Assembly: GCA_907163375.1 (NCBI GenBank) | Contig: CAJQUW010007888.1 | Span: forward strand, 1 to 64,000 | Length of the DNA: 64,000 bases | Source: Prostheceraeus crozeri | Lineage: Eukaryota; Platyhelminthes; Polycladida; Euryleptidae | Reading direction: 5' to 3' | In this document: positions 40,965-52,611 of the stretch, one piece after another | Layout: each line of letters opens with the position of its first letter | How positions within the stretch are numbered: the first letter of the stretch is position 1 | Position numbers and translations under genes: made by a program | The notes under the pieces: generated by a model | Databases searched by the model: none | What the model was told of the DNA's origin: nothing | Seen by the model: only the letters and a program-made list of their open reading frames with translations

Positions 40965-41354
40965 GTCACAATAGTCGCAATTGAGCAAACCCATTCAAAA
41001 TCAAACAACGGACGTCTATCGGTACGTACCCAAGTGCTCAGAACCAAACCACACAAGTTCGATCATAGACGTTCCGAAACACAGTGTACCAAACACATGT
41101 ACCTATCCAGTAAAACAGATCTCATACAAGTTCCTATTGATAACACTGAATTATACATGTACCTATCCATGTGCCTATCGATAACTAAAGTATACATGTA
41201 CCTATCCATGTACCTATCCATGTACCTATCCATGTTCCTATTGATAACACTAAACTTTACATGTACCTATCCATGTACCTATTGATAACACTAAACTTTA
41301 CATGTACCTATCCATGTACCTATCCGTGGCAAGTAGGGCACAGTTTTCACTACT
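40965..41354 (-). repeat. Polinton right terminal inverted repeat
   Basis: Complement of the left arm (20506-20897) with the same GGATAGGTACAT minisatellite. The outer end is CAGTTTTCACTACT. The arms differ by only a few bases and short unit-number changes, so the element is fairly young or the ends are kept alike. Confidence 0.95.
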
Positions 41355-41399
41355 GATGATGTTGATGGCTTAAATGTTCAAGAGCTGAATAGTCAGCGG

Positions 41400-42283
41400 A
41401 AAATCGTTCAATTTACAGATCGCAATTTTTCAGTTTGAAGACACGTGAGTATGAGAATGAATCAGGCAAGGGGAGAGTGAGCATTTTCTGAGCTCTCTTT
41501 TGATATGCTGGTTATCAAAATCGGTGAACTAGGAAAAAGTCAGTGATATCGTGAAGTTGTCACAAAATCATGACTCCTTTGGCTGAAAATGCTATGTTCT
41601 CACTTTTCATCAAAGATGTTCATATTTGGTCCTCGCAGAATCCTTGCGAAGCAAAGAGTGCGAATACGTGAGTTATTTTCATGCAAGTTCATCTTTTTCA
41701 AACTTGTTCAACGTTTTTTCTCATTTCCGCAAAAGTACATAAGCAATGACGGTAAACAATCGGAAGTCACTGTGAGAGAACAAGGACATGCCATTGCTAA
41801 TTGATTTGTTTTGAATCTTCGTTCACCTCACATTGTATCTGTTTACTTTCGCGGGATAATCAGTCACTCTTATATGAACCTTCACAAAGGCTGCATCTGT
41901 GCCATCCAAACATCGACCGTTGAAGACTGAAAACTGAAAAGGGGAGTTTTGATTACTTTTGTATAACTTTCTACGTACTTTAGCGGAAATGAGGAAAAAT
42001 GTTGAAGACGTTTGAAAAAGATCTATCGAACTTACTTGAATATAATTTACATATTCGCATTCTTTACTTGGCAAGGATTCTGAAGATACCGAACATGAAC
42101 AGCTTTGTTGAAAAAGTGAGAACATAGCATTTTCAGCCGAAGGAGTCATGATTTTGTTTGTGATTACTTCACGATATCACTGACTTTTTCCTAGTTCACC
42201 GATAGCTCAGAAAATGCTCCCTCTCTCTCCTTGCCTGATTCATTCTCATACTCACATGTCTGATTTGCAAATTGAGCGATTTT
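41400..42283. repeat. Long imperfect inverted repeat next to the Polinton
   Basis: The left arm (41400-41738) and right arm (41974-42283) are reverse complements at roughly 80% identity, around a 235-bp spacer. Matching blocks include AATGAATCAGGCAAGG and GCTGAAAATGCTATG. No clear terminal motif or target duplication was found. Perhaps it is an old foldback element. Confidence 0.65.
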
Positions 42284-42984
42284 CATATGTTGCAATTCTT
42301 TTATTGCGGTTGCCAGTAGTTGCTGTTGTATGAGAGCCTATTTAATTATTTATTTGCAGTTTGATATCTTCATCACGTAAATGGGCTTCCATGAAACATG
42401 TTATGAGATCACCTTTGTCATAATCATTCATCATCTCCAAATTCTTAATAAGTCTAAAACATCTTTGGTGTATTTCCTTTCAGTCTGTCTATATCGCTAG
42501 TTTCACTCTCTTCCTCCACCCCATAATAAAACTCACCGCGGAGCAACTGCCTGAGTGTGGGTTGGACAGTAGAGAATCTACGGGGGTATTTCGGGGGAAA
42601 TTCCCACCCGAAAACACAGGACTCCCCCTAAGAAAATTAACTAATTTTGCCGGTGCGCTCTATTGAACGATGTTATCAGAGCATTTACTGTTCTTGTCTT
42701 CATGCACAATTAGGACCTGCGTATTTTTGTATAACAACTGCTTGCCTTTATGAATATTAAGGTAGAATCAGCAAAACGCAGAATGTATAATCCAAAAGGC
42801 TTTGATGATCCATGTCTGTCATGATATGGGTCTTTTTTACTATCTTTATAAAATGGTTTCATTTCATCATGATGCGTTTAAATGGGCTTGGTAAGATCAA
42901 TTTGGTCATAATTGTGTACTTTAAACACAAGAAGCAGTGTTATTAGAATTTATAAAAGAATTATGTAGGCCTAGTATGCATATA
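42284..42984. other. No gene seen
   Basis: Plain AT-rich sequence with no supported coding or structured feature. Confidence 0.5.
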
Positions 42985-43320
42985 CACTGTAAACCGTTGA
43001 CTGGTTTACCTACAATATCTGACAAAAAGCGACAGAATGAATAGCAATGAATTATAGCTTCAATTTTATGTAGGTAATTAATTAAATTATGTCAAAATAA
43101 ATCATGGTTTTGCCACAAAATACAGATTGCCCAAAAGTCAAGCAATCACTAATCGAAAAAATCAATCAATATTCAACAGTTTTTGTCTAGTTAATTTGTA
43201 TACAAGGCATCTGTTTCGATGTCGGTGGAGAACCTACAAAATCGTCGGATATCGCAGGATATTGAAGGCGACAATAGTCAGTAATTTTGTAGGATAATTG
43301 TCGGTCGACGGTTTACAGTG
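42985..43320. mobile_element. 336-bp MITE with TA duplication
   Basis: The ends are CACTGTAAACCGTTGAC and GTCGACGGTTTACAGTG, flanked by TA at 42983-42984 and 43321-43322. No coding sequence. TA flanks fit a mariner-type MITE. Confidence 0.75.
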
Positions 43321-43857
43321 TAGATCTTCTTTATGTTGGATATTGTGTTATGTATTACAGTTTTTCATTTATCGGTTGGCTATATCTTTGTTCAGTTTAT
43401 TATTCACTATTCATACAAACGTGTGATTTAGTTGGGTGAGCTCAGTAGGTACATGCTTAACAGAGACCGTTCTGAGATTATTATTCGATTTAGCTCAATT
43501 CTACTCGTATTACTGTTTTTATTCATGAACTTCTTGTGTTCTTAGTTCATCTGTTTTAATACAACATTAGACATTGAAACAAATTCACAAATCCAACCTG
43601 ATCAAAATGCTATCGCTCTGCATGTGTCACACAGCTCCTTTCCGATGCAATATATACATGCGATTCACTGTCTGAATATGCACGACGTTTTTAAAATTTC
43701 AGGTCGACGTGGCAAACAGTCAATGACAATAGCGGCAAACCAATTACAGACTTTTATTCTCGAACTATATTAAAAACAAAACTGCAGAAAAACAAGTCAC
43801 TTGCACGATGAAGGAGCACAATAACAATCATTTCGTAATTCACATGATTTAGCACAC
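43321..43857. other. No gene seen
   Basis: Spacer up to the 5' LTR. The last five bases CACAC may be part of the gypsy target duplication, since CACAC also lies at 50832-50836. Confidence 0.4.
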
Positions 43858-44150
43858 TGCGACAGCAATCGTCATGTCGTGGATGGGGCATTGTGTCGTC
43901 AAACTGACAATGATATCGGACGTTATTGTCCTTGGTGAAACTTTCTCGGACGTTGTCATTGTATGACGTCATCGAATATTACGTCATCTTTTAGTTTCAT
44001 TGATGACCGCGTTATTAAATGTTGCAGCAAGTCGCTGATTGATGACCTATGCTCAAATGAATAATTGAGTGTCTCTGATTTGTATATAAACATTGTCTTT
44101 ACCATAATACAACACACTCATCTCGGAATCCAAACTGGTTTTCTATAACA
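43858..44150 (+). repeat. 5' LTR
   Basis: Begins TGCGACAGCAATCG and ends near TATAACA. It matches 50550-50833. It contains CRE-type sites and a TATA box. Confidence 0.88.
43964..44090 (+). promoter_or_regulatory. LTR promoter: CRE sites and TATA box
   Basis: TGACGTCA (43964-43971, perfect CRE) is followed by TTACGTCATC at about 43979. TATATAAA lies at 44083-44090. The 3' LTR keeps the first CRE (50648-50655). A cAMP/ATF-type enhancer plus TATA would explain transcription; this is a reading of motifs only. Confidence 0.5.
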
Positions 44151-44207
44151 ATTTGGCGTCGCGATCTACAAGGCTTCTCCGATTGCTTTAAAGGACTTCT
44201 TCGTGTC

Positions 44208-44370
44208 CACTGCTGCATCTACAAGCCATTCTACTGGCCCCGAGAAGCACTGCTGCATCTACAAGCCATTCTACTGGCCCCGAGAAGCACTGCTGCATCT
44301 ACAAGCCATTCTATTGGCCCCGAGAAGTGCTGCTGCATCTACTAGCCGATCTGCTGGCCTGCTGGCCCTG
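44208..44370 (+). repeat. 40-bp tandem repeat in the gypsy leader
   Basis: About four copies, the last diverged, of a 40-bp unit starting CACTGCTGCATCTACAAGCC. Open frames through it are by-products of the repeat. Confidence 0.85.
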
Positions 44371-44686
44371 AAAAGTGCCTCTTCGAGCCCAAACTAAAGC
44401 TAATACATACGACGATTGGTTACCTTACCCGGTACCATCGTGAACATTCACTGCAGGTCTTTCTTGGTCGGCAGTTCACTATTACATACTTACACACCCC
44501 TATCACCGTTAGTAAGACACGTATTATTAACATCACAATCATTACACGCGAGGGGGTTACTAAAGCTACGTTAAGGCTAAGGACGTTAAGGCTAAGTTTG
44601 GACGTCATAGAAAGTGTTGCAGATTACGTACTGTTTACGTAATCTATCGGCCTACTGTACGTGACGATAAGGACGGTTACACAACG

Positions 44687-46492
44687 CACGGTGTGTTTTT
44701 TAGGGGTTATACCTCAAGTTTCATGCCCACTCTGGAAACCAAATGGAGGTTGTTCCACATGTCCTAGGAAGTGTGAAAAAACAAATTTGAAAAACATCTA
44801 TCGAGCCCTTTTCTTTCTGCAGCTTTTTTACACTTTTTTGCTTTTTTTGCTTTCATGTTATAACAGACTTTCCTTGAAATTATGTGCCCACTCTAGAAAC
44901 TAAATGGAGATTGCTTAATATGTCATAGGGAGTATAAAAAAGTAAATTTGAACAATGTCTGTCGAGCCCTTTTCTTTCAGCAGCTTTTTTGCACTTTTTT
45001 GCTTTTCCACATAATTGTTCTAATACATTTTCCTTCAAGTAATGTGCCCACTCTACAAACCAAATGCAGATTGCTTCACATGTCCTAGGAAATACTTTAA
45101 ATGCAAATTGAAAATAATCTGTCGAGCCCTTTTCTTTCAGCAGCTGGTTTCCACTTTTTCGCTTTTTTGCATAATTGTCATAGCACACTTTCCTCGAAAT
45201 TATATGACCTTGTCCATATCTCTGACATAAATAGTTGCTGAAATACCAAATATGTAGCTAGTTATTGATGATCTTACAATGAAGGGAACCATATTTGACA
45301 TTAGGATTCATTGTTCGATTGCTATGATCTCCGCTTTGGTTTAGTTTCGTGATAAATGCCGAAAAAATCATATTGAAGATTTTTGTACTTCGCAAATGCT
45401 TGGATTAGGTCTTTTCAGCGAGCAGGCAAGAGAAGCAGTTCATCACAATTTCTCCATAACGTGGCAAAATTTCAAAGTATCTTCGATGGATAATTCAGAA
45501 TACCATAAAAAGCTCTTAAAAGCTGTGTGCACTTACAACAGTCATCATATTTGACTGCTTTTCATTATTCTTGAAGTGATTTTCCTATATGTGTGCGGTA
45601 GTTCATATGAGCAAATCGGCTTACTGTCATTCTAATTTTGATTATTCGCTATATTTGGCCATAATCTTGTTATTATTGCTATATAAACATGTTAATATTA
45701 GGGGAATTTTTTTCAACCGCGTTTTTTCAAGGGTGAGCGATTATCATGAAAATATAAGCCATTCATTAGCTTTTAGCAGCTCAACACAGTGACTATTCTT
45801 ATAGGGTTCTAGCATTCAGTTTTGTCGATGAAATACGAGGCATAAAACAACGCAAAAATTAAAAGTTTCAAAATGGAAAAGGTGTTAGACTGCTATCATC
45901 AAATTAGTGTTTTCATCTAAACTTCCAATTGATATTTCATAGAGTAGATACGATGCAAGTATTAATTGGCCTACAGAATTGATTAGGCATGCATGCAAAA
46001 AGAGTAAAACAGCTTCAATATCATCAGTATAGCTTACCAGATAAAAATACATTTATCTGATCTCTATAATCATATAAGCAACTGTATGCATTTCAGCGAC
46101 TATTTAGAGTTTTGTCAGAGATATGGACAAGGTCATATAATTTCGAGGAAAGCGTGCTATGACAATTATGCAAAAAAGCGAAAAAGTGGAAACCAGCTGC
46201 TGAAAGAAAAGGGCTCGACAGATTATTTTCAATTTGCATTTACAGTATTTCCTAGGACATGTGAAGCAATCTGCATTTGGTTTGTAGAGTGGGCACATTA
46301 CTTGAAGGAAAATGTATTAGAACAATTATGTGGAAAAGCAAAAAAGTGTAAAAAAGCTGCAGGAAGAAAAGGGCTCGATAGATGTTTTTCAAATTTGTTT
46401 TTTCACACTTCCTAGGACATGTGGAACAACCTCCATTTGGTTTCCAGAGTGGGCATGAAACTTGAGGTATAACCCCTAAAAAACACACCGTG
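44687..46492. mobile_element. 1.8-kb inverted-repeat element with AACG duplication
   Basis: The ends are CACGGTGTGTTTTTTAGGG and its complement, with AACG on both sides (44683-44686 and 46493-46496). The long arms are built from imperfect ~160-bp units (left at about 44722, 44883, 45042; the right arm has two). The 4-bp duplication and CAC termini recall Chapaev-type (CMC) elements. There is no transposase. It sits between the gypsy leader and gag. Confidence 0.8.
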
Positions 46493-46550
46493 AACGTTTA
46501 ATGAACGTTAATATGACCGATTACGTACCTTGTTCGCGTAATCCTTACGA

Positions 46551-47345
46551 ATGGAGGGCCGCTTAGAAGAACTGGACATAGACGACCCTGTACAAGTAGT
46601 CGAATGGCACGAACGTTTTAGTCACTACTGCAAGATAAACTCTAAGATTACAACGGCCAACAACGTTGACTACTATCTGACCCTTATCGGCAGACGCGCT
46701 TACAGTCTACTAAAAGGATTAACCGTTCCCGCTAAGCCTGATACCAAGACGGTTAAAGAACTACAAGCAATACTTGAGAGCCACATTTGCCCAACGCACT
46801 TCGAGGCAACCGAACGCGCACAGTTCCACAACCTGATGCGTCGTCCAGAGGAATCGTGTCGAAACTTTTTGCTACGACTACAGAAGCAAGCTGCTAGATG
46901 CAACTTCGGCGTCGAGCTGAATACACAAATAAGGGATCGTATCGTTGCAGGCATAAACGATAACGACTTGCAAAAGAAGCTACTAGCCCACGGTAAGCTG
47001 ACATTCGATGTTGCCAGGCAGATGATAGAGACGTGGGACAATGTAAACAAGGCAGTAAGGCATGAGGTGCTGTACAACAGGAACGCACAACGTTACTCTG
47101 CACCCAAGTCTACAGTGTTTACAAAGAATCCACTTCCGGCTAACACTTTTCAACCTAAGCCACAGTCGAAACCAGTAGCTATACGTCAGCAGCAGTCGAC
47201 TGGTGCATGCAACTCCTGTGGAGAGGCAGCATGAGAGAAAAACGTGCAAGTTCAGGTCAGCTAAGTGCTACAAATGCCAACGCACAGGCCACATTGCCAA
47301 AGTTTGCCGTAGCCAACCTACACAACAGCGTACGCGTCAAGCTAA
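46551..47345 (+). pseudogene. gag: Gypsy Gag with CCHC knuckle (frameshifted)
   Basis: The Gag capsid domain runs from ATG 46551: VQVVEWHERFSHYCKIN, YYLTLIGRRAYSLLKGL, FHNLMRRPEESCRNFLLRLQ and ARQMIETWDNVNKA. These match Ty3-type capsid helices. The first knuckle half (CNSCGE) is cut by TGA at about 47232. Then CYKCQRTGHIAKVC, a good CCHC knuckle, is read in a shifted frame near 47269-47312. Gag packages the RNA. Confidence 0.85.
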
Positions 47346-50300
47346 CAGTTACTGTACAACCTGAGACTGGGTCGACTTACGAGTGGGATGATCGTAAACA
47401 CTTCTTGGCTCTTACCATCGACGGCGAGCATCTGTATCACGACATCCAGTTGACTCCAGGCAGAACGCATAAGTTTATCGTCGACACAGGCAGTCCTGTC
47501 AGTTTTTTGCCGAGCTCTGCGGTACAACGGCTTCGCCTAAGCGACCAGATCAGACATTCCACTGCTAACATACGAGGTGTCTCCGGACATGACTTAGCAG
47601 TATGTGGAGAGGTGCACGCGCAAGTTACCGACGCTAACAATAGTCAACCGATTCCAGTAACTCTCATCGTGACTTCCTACGGTCCATCGATTTTGGGTCT
47701 TGACGCATTAAGAGCTTTGAAGGTACCAATCAATGTGTACAATACAACTACGATCGACGTAGCACCAGTTACAACATCGACCACCGCATCGATTACTATG
47801 CCACCGTTACTAGCTTTGCGTATTCATCGCTGCAGTCTGAACGAAGGTGGAATGAAAATTCCTCCAGTAGACATTGAGGCATCGTCAACACTAAAGTTTT
47901 TCAAAGCCAGGCCTATGCCTTTTGGTTTACGACCCGCAGTCGAGCAAGGTCTAAAAGATTTGGTGTCCGAGGGAATTTTGTCACCTGTCAAAAACAGTAC
48001 TTGGGCTACGCCAATTGTCACGCCACTAAAGAGCAACGGTACCCCATGTATTTGCGGCGACTACCGCGTCACCGTTAGTCACACATTCAGCAGATGGCAA
48101 CTACGACGTTAGATGTTGAAGACATGATGTCCGGCATCCAGGCCAGTAAGTTCTTCTCCAAAATTGACTTGAAGAACGCCTTTTTGCAAATTCCATTGTC
48201 CGGACGATCAAAAGAGTTGACGACAATCAGTCTCTCCAGGCATCTTTCAATCGGTCATTGATGACATCACGAGAGGTTTGCAAGGCGTTAAATGTTACCA
48301 GGATGACATCATCGTTCACGCCGATAACGAACAACACAACGACCGTTTACTGAAGCTCCTAGACGCACTTATATCTGCTGACGTCAAGATAAATGCATCC
48401 AAGTCCATTTTTGGTGTTACACAACTGAAATACCTCGGGTATCTCATTGGTCAGTCGGGTATTCTACCAGATTTACAACGCATCGAAGCAGTACGAAAGG
48501 CCGAAGTTCCAACATCTACCAAACAACTTCAAAGTTTTCTCGGGTTCGCACAGTATTACAGCAAGTTTGTGCCTCTATTTGCCGAACTAGCTCGACCTCT
48601 TTTTGACTTGGTCGCCTTAGAAGACTTTGTTTGGTCCCCAGAAGTAAACACGGCATACTTCCGTTTGATTGATGCCATATTGCAAGCCAATGCACTGAAG
48701 AGTTTCGAAGTTGGTAAATACTCTGAACTCATCGTAGACGCATCCGAATGCGCTCTAGGCGCAGTTCTGGAACAAGATGGTTTCCCTATTATTTGCATCT
48801 CTCGTCGACTTAGTCGATCAGAGCAAAACTACGCGCAAACCCAGAGAGAAGCGCTTGCAATAATCTGGGCGATTCGACGTTTACACAAGTATCTCATCGG
48901 TTTAAAGTTCAAGATTATAACCGACCACAAGGCACTTCAGCATATTTTGAAGCCCGACGCTTCAGTGGGTAAAACAAACTCGTCAATGCTTCAGAGGTGG
49001 GCCATCGAGTTGACATCGTATGACTACGACGTTGAGTATCGACCAGGTACCAGAATTCCGCAGGCTGACTATTTATCAAGACACGCGCATCATGAGCCTC
49101 CACCTACTGACACAGCCGACGTTTACGTCACAAATCCAATTCCAATTAGCCGTAATCAGTTAATTCAAGAAACTAAGTCGTTTTACGGACCGGTCATTGC
49201 TGGTATACGCCGAGGTTTCTCCACGTCCGCTAAACGGAGATTCCCACAGCTCTACGCTAATCGAGAGAGTCTAACTCTACAAGCTGACGGCGTTATTCTT
49301 TACAAAGAGCTCATTCTTATTCTTCCAACTTGTCGCCAAGTTATGCTTGAACATCTGCACATAGGACACTTAGGGAGGGATAAGATGAAATCTTTAGCTC
49401 GCTTTTTATGCTATTGGCCTACCATTAACGACATTGCGACTTACTTTGCGGCATGTAAGAAGTGTAGAACCAAACCGAAGACACATCCTCAGTGGAAACC
49501 ATGGCCCGTTCCTTTTTCGCCGATGCAGAGGGTTCATGCAGACTATTGCGGTCCATTCCTCGGTCGTTACTACGCACTAATACTTGAAGACGCCTACTCT
49601 AAGTTCCCAGAAGTTTACTTAACATCACACGCAACGGCTGCTTTCACTAAGGATCCAGCGAAGTTTCAGTAGAGATGGTGTTCCGCAAGTCTTAGTCACC
49701 GATAGCGGTACTCCTTTCGCCGCTACAGAATTAGACTTGGTTGAAGTCAGTTGGCTGCCAACCTATTTTTACGGCTCCAAGACACCCCCAAAGCAACGGC
49801 CTCGCCGAAAATTTTGTTCGCAGTTTGAAAACGGCAATCCGAGTCGCCGAACCTGCCACTTACTCCGACTTATTATCTTGCATAGACGCTTTTCTAATAC
49901 AATACAGAAACGCTAGACACGCAACTACAGGAAAGAGTCCTGCTATGTTATTTAAAGGTAGAACCTTACGAACATCTGTTAATCTGGACACTACTGAAGT
50001 TATATTTTTTCGTGGTAACGATAACAGACCTAGTGAAGGTTTACTACTTAAGCAGATAGGTGAACGAATGTATTATGTGTTGGACAGATCTGATGGTACG
50101 GTACATAGAAGGCATGTAGATCAGTTACACATTATATCCTCTATTGACTTTTATACAAGAAATAGATCACTTCATCCACACATAGCACTCGACCACACGC
50201 AGAACACGGACACTACACAGAACACGGCTCGGGCTCCGGCTACTGTTTCTCCGAGTGTGTCTCCAGTGTCTCCGAGTGTGTCTCCAGTGTCTCCGAGTGT

Positions 50301-50538
50301 GTCTCCAGTGTCTCCGAGTGTGTCTCCAGTGTCTCCGAGTGTGTCTCCATTTTCTCCGAGTGTGTCTCCAGTGTCTCCGAGTGTGTCTCCAGTGTCTCCG
50401 AGTGTGGCTCAACCAGCTGATTCTTCGAGTATGCCTCAGATTTCTGCGAGTTCGTCTCAAGATGCTGCTTCTCCGACAACTCCTGCTCCTCGACGGAGCC
50501 ATCGCCTTCGTAGACGTCCAACGCGTCTCATTTTATGA
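47207..50538 (+). pseudogene. pol: Gypsy Pol: protease, RT, RNase H, integrase
   Basis: Aspartic protease FIVDTGSPVSFLP (about 47473). RT fingers (WATPIVTPLKSNGT), then motif A FSKIDLKNAFLQIPL in another frame, a short deletion removing the usual LPFGL block between ELTTI and SPGIFQ, and the catalytic YQDD at 48296. RNase H VDASECALGAVLEQDG, with EALAIIWAI and TDHKALQHIL. Integrase zinc finger HLGRDKMK...CKKC, core HADYCGPF, TDSGTPF (shifted frame) and HPQSNGLAENFVR. Breaks occur near 48110, 48265, 49670 and 49740. The C-terminal tail is a PSVSPVS repeat. Confidence 0.93.
50249..50405 (+). repeat. 21-bp coding minisatellite (PSVSPVS)
   Basis: About seven tandem copies of TCTCCGAGTGTGTCTCCAGTG, which encode a Ser/Pro/Val heptad at the end of Pol. 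Confidence 0.9.
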
Positions 50539-50549
50539 AGGGAGAAATC

Positions 50550-50833
50550 TGCGACAGCAATCGTCATGTCGTGGATGGGGCATTGTGTCGTCAATGATAT
50601 CGGACGTTATTGTCCTTGGTGAAACTTTCTCGGACGTTGTCATTGTATGACGTCATCGAATATTTCGTCATCTTTTAGTTTCATTGATGACCGCGCTATT
50701 AAATGTTGCAGCAAGTCGCTGATTGATGACCTATGTTCAAATGAATAATTGAGTGTCTCTGATTTGTATATAGACATTGTCTTTACCTTAATGCAACACT
50801 CATCTCGGAATCCAAACTGGTTTCCATAATACA
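50550..50833 (+). repeat. 3' LTR
   Basis: Copy of 43858-44150 lacking the 8-bp ACTGACAA-type insertion, with a few substitutions. It follows the purine tract at 50537-50548. Confidence 0.88.
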
Positions 50834-52571
50834 CACTTTATCCTGAATTTCCAAAACAACGTCATCAACATTACGGCTTTATTATTGGTTGCATGAACTT
50901 CATAAGTTAAACGATTTCAGAAATAAAAGAAGTATAGATGGCTGGCGTTATAACAAAATTGTCGGTTATGACTTAGATCCTTGCTAGTACGAGTTCAGAA
51001 AAAAACGGAAGAAAGTCTGACTGAAAATGAAATTTCAGAATTTGTAAAAGCAGTGTATGACAAAACTGTGGACGACGATCAATTTAGTAAGTCATTGGCT
51101 TAAATTCATTTGCTTCTCACTAAAATCCCGAAGGTATAGTCCAGTGTTTCTAAACCCCGGGTCTGCAATTAAAATCAGTTCATGTGAAATAAAGATCGCT
51201 TTGACATAAAGCGTTTAATCAATGGCGTAGTTGGTATAAAGACGTCTTCAACTGTCTTTGATTTGGTTTATTAATGCGATGAAGCTTTCTCAGAGTCGAA
51301 GAAGTACTTTTTTCAATTTGATTAGCATAGAAAGCATTTACAGATCATCTATCTTCCTACGACTCTACGCTGACACATCTACGTGTTCATATGACAGTGC
51401 TACCTGTACTTTTTTTACTGCACATTACGATTCAGTCAGCGTCAGTTATCCATCCTTAGGGTGACTATGTCAATCGATTTTTCACGGTTGCCTAATGCGT
51501 TATTCCAATTGGTTAGCTCAGTTGACGTACTATATCGTTGCATTGTATACTGTTATTGAATAAGCTACAAAAATTATATTTTCTGCATCTTTTCTAGATG
51601 TTTTGCTCGTAGTTACAGGTAATATTTGATCTTCGTCGTCATGTATTCCATTGTGATATCTCCATGCCACAGAATTAGACAGGTCGTCTCTTCTTCTGTT
51701 TGACTAGAAAGGAAACTTTGCAGCATGTAACGTTAATGAAATGGCACAATCTGCTGACATAATACCATAGAAATCGAACAATGAGCAGCCAGTTCAACAT
51801 TTAACACGCCAGATCACACAGCAAAGAGACACAGTCGATGTCAAGTTCTACAGAGAAGTTTGTGAATGCTTTTTCATGCGCCTGCTAACTTTTTTAAAAT
51901 GATCGGAGGGCCCAACATTAGCGAGAAGACTTTTGCGCAATAATCTGAATTCTTCGAATCTGAAGGAGTCGTGGCGATCGGAGCATTTTGAAGGAATTCA
52001 GAGCAACCCGCAAGCGACGCACGACTATTTTTCCTATCTCTGCAAGGTATTAAAAATTTCTTTTTGCCCACTTATTAAGTTCCTGCATGTGCCATCTGTT
52101 TGAATCAGTTTGCACTTCTAGCAAAGTGACACAATTAAACAACCTACTTCTGTGGTCCATGCATTTCATTTGTACAAATGTCATCTAACCATGACACTGC
52201 TTCATGTGTGTTGCACTTTGTGCACTTTGTTGCACTATGTTGCACTTTGTGGTCAGATTTGTATCCGCCAGACGGCGGACAAAGTCAAAAAGCTCAAGAG
52301 AAATACTGGCTTTCGAGCCTAGTACTTTTTTAATTGGTGATTAATTGACTCGGTGGCTCCTCCATTACTCGTTTTTTTCTTCAGTGCTATTGGTATTTCA
52401 CTGAAATTAAAATAAATGAGAATAATCAGATTTTACCTACTTTCTTTATATCAGAACTAGCTGGATAAGTAAACAGAATTTTCAGATAAACATTCATCAT
52501 ATGAAATGCAAAGAATTAATCATCTCTGTCTGTGATGTCAGAATCGACCACGGACCTCTAGGTAATAATGT

Positions 52572-52572
<1 letters not shown>
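50834..52572. other. Mostly featureless; one weak candidate exon
   Basis: No gene is supported. A stretch at 50999-51086 is flanked by TTCAG and GTAAGT and reads EESLTENEISEFVKAVYDKT in one frame, so it could be a host exon. There is no pyrimidine tract and no neighbouring exon was found. TTGCACTTTG repeats lie at 52210-52250. Confidence 0.25.
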
Positions 52573-52610
<38 letters not shown>

Positions 52611-52611
52611 T
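52573..52611. repeat. (ATA)n microsatellite at LINE 3' end
   Basis: About 13 copies of ATA. It is the tail of the minus-strand LINE fragment that follows. Confidence 0.9.

Larger units (their letters stand above)
20506..41354. mobile_element. Maverick/Polinton, about 20.85 kb
   Basis: Inverted terminal repeats of about 390 bp begin AGTAGTGAAAACTGTG and end with its complement, fitting the AG...CT termini of Polintons. Inside are the hallmark genes: protein-primed PolB, retroviral-type integrase with chromodomain, adenain-like protease, packaging ATPase and double-jelly-roll capsid protein. Genes diverge from both ends towards the middle: left half mostly plus, right half all minus. PolB, integrase and a TBP-like gene carry frameshifts while the capsid block is intact. 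There is no matching 6-bp target duplication. Related adintoviruses show that such elements can be virus-like. Confidence 0.95.
43858..50833 (+). mobile_element. Ty3/gypsy LTR retrotransposon with nested insertion
   Basis: Two LTRs of about 290 bp bracket gag and pol in the order protease, RT, RNase H, integrase, which defines Ty3/gypsy. A purine-rich tract (GAAGGGAGAAA) precedes the 3' LTR. TTGGCGTCGCGAT just after the 5' LTR is the likely primer-binding site. The LTRs differ at about seven bases plus one 8-bp indel. The coding region has several frameshifts and an RT deletion, and the leader holds a 1.8-kb element, so it is inactive. Confidence 0.93.

Noticed and set aside
44880-46488. Frames reading YAKKRKSGNQLLKEKG or MCPLYKPNADCFTCPRK in both arms
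   Set aside because: They are mirror products of the inverted 160-bp units; no conserved start or domain, so treated as repeat by-products.
50167-50650. Frames with HTRRHWR, HSETLET or CLQCLRV repeats
   Set aside because: Out-of-frame and antisense readings of the 21-bp minisatellite in gypsy Pol.
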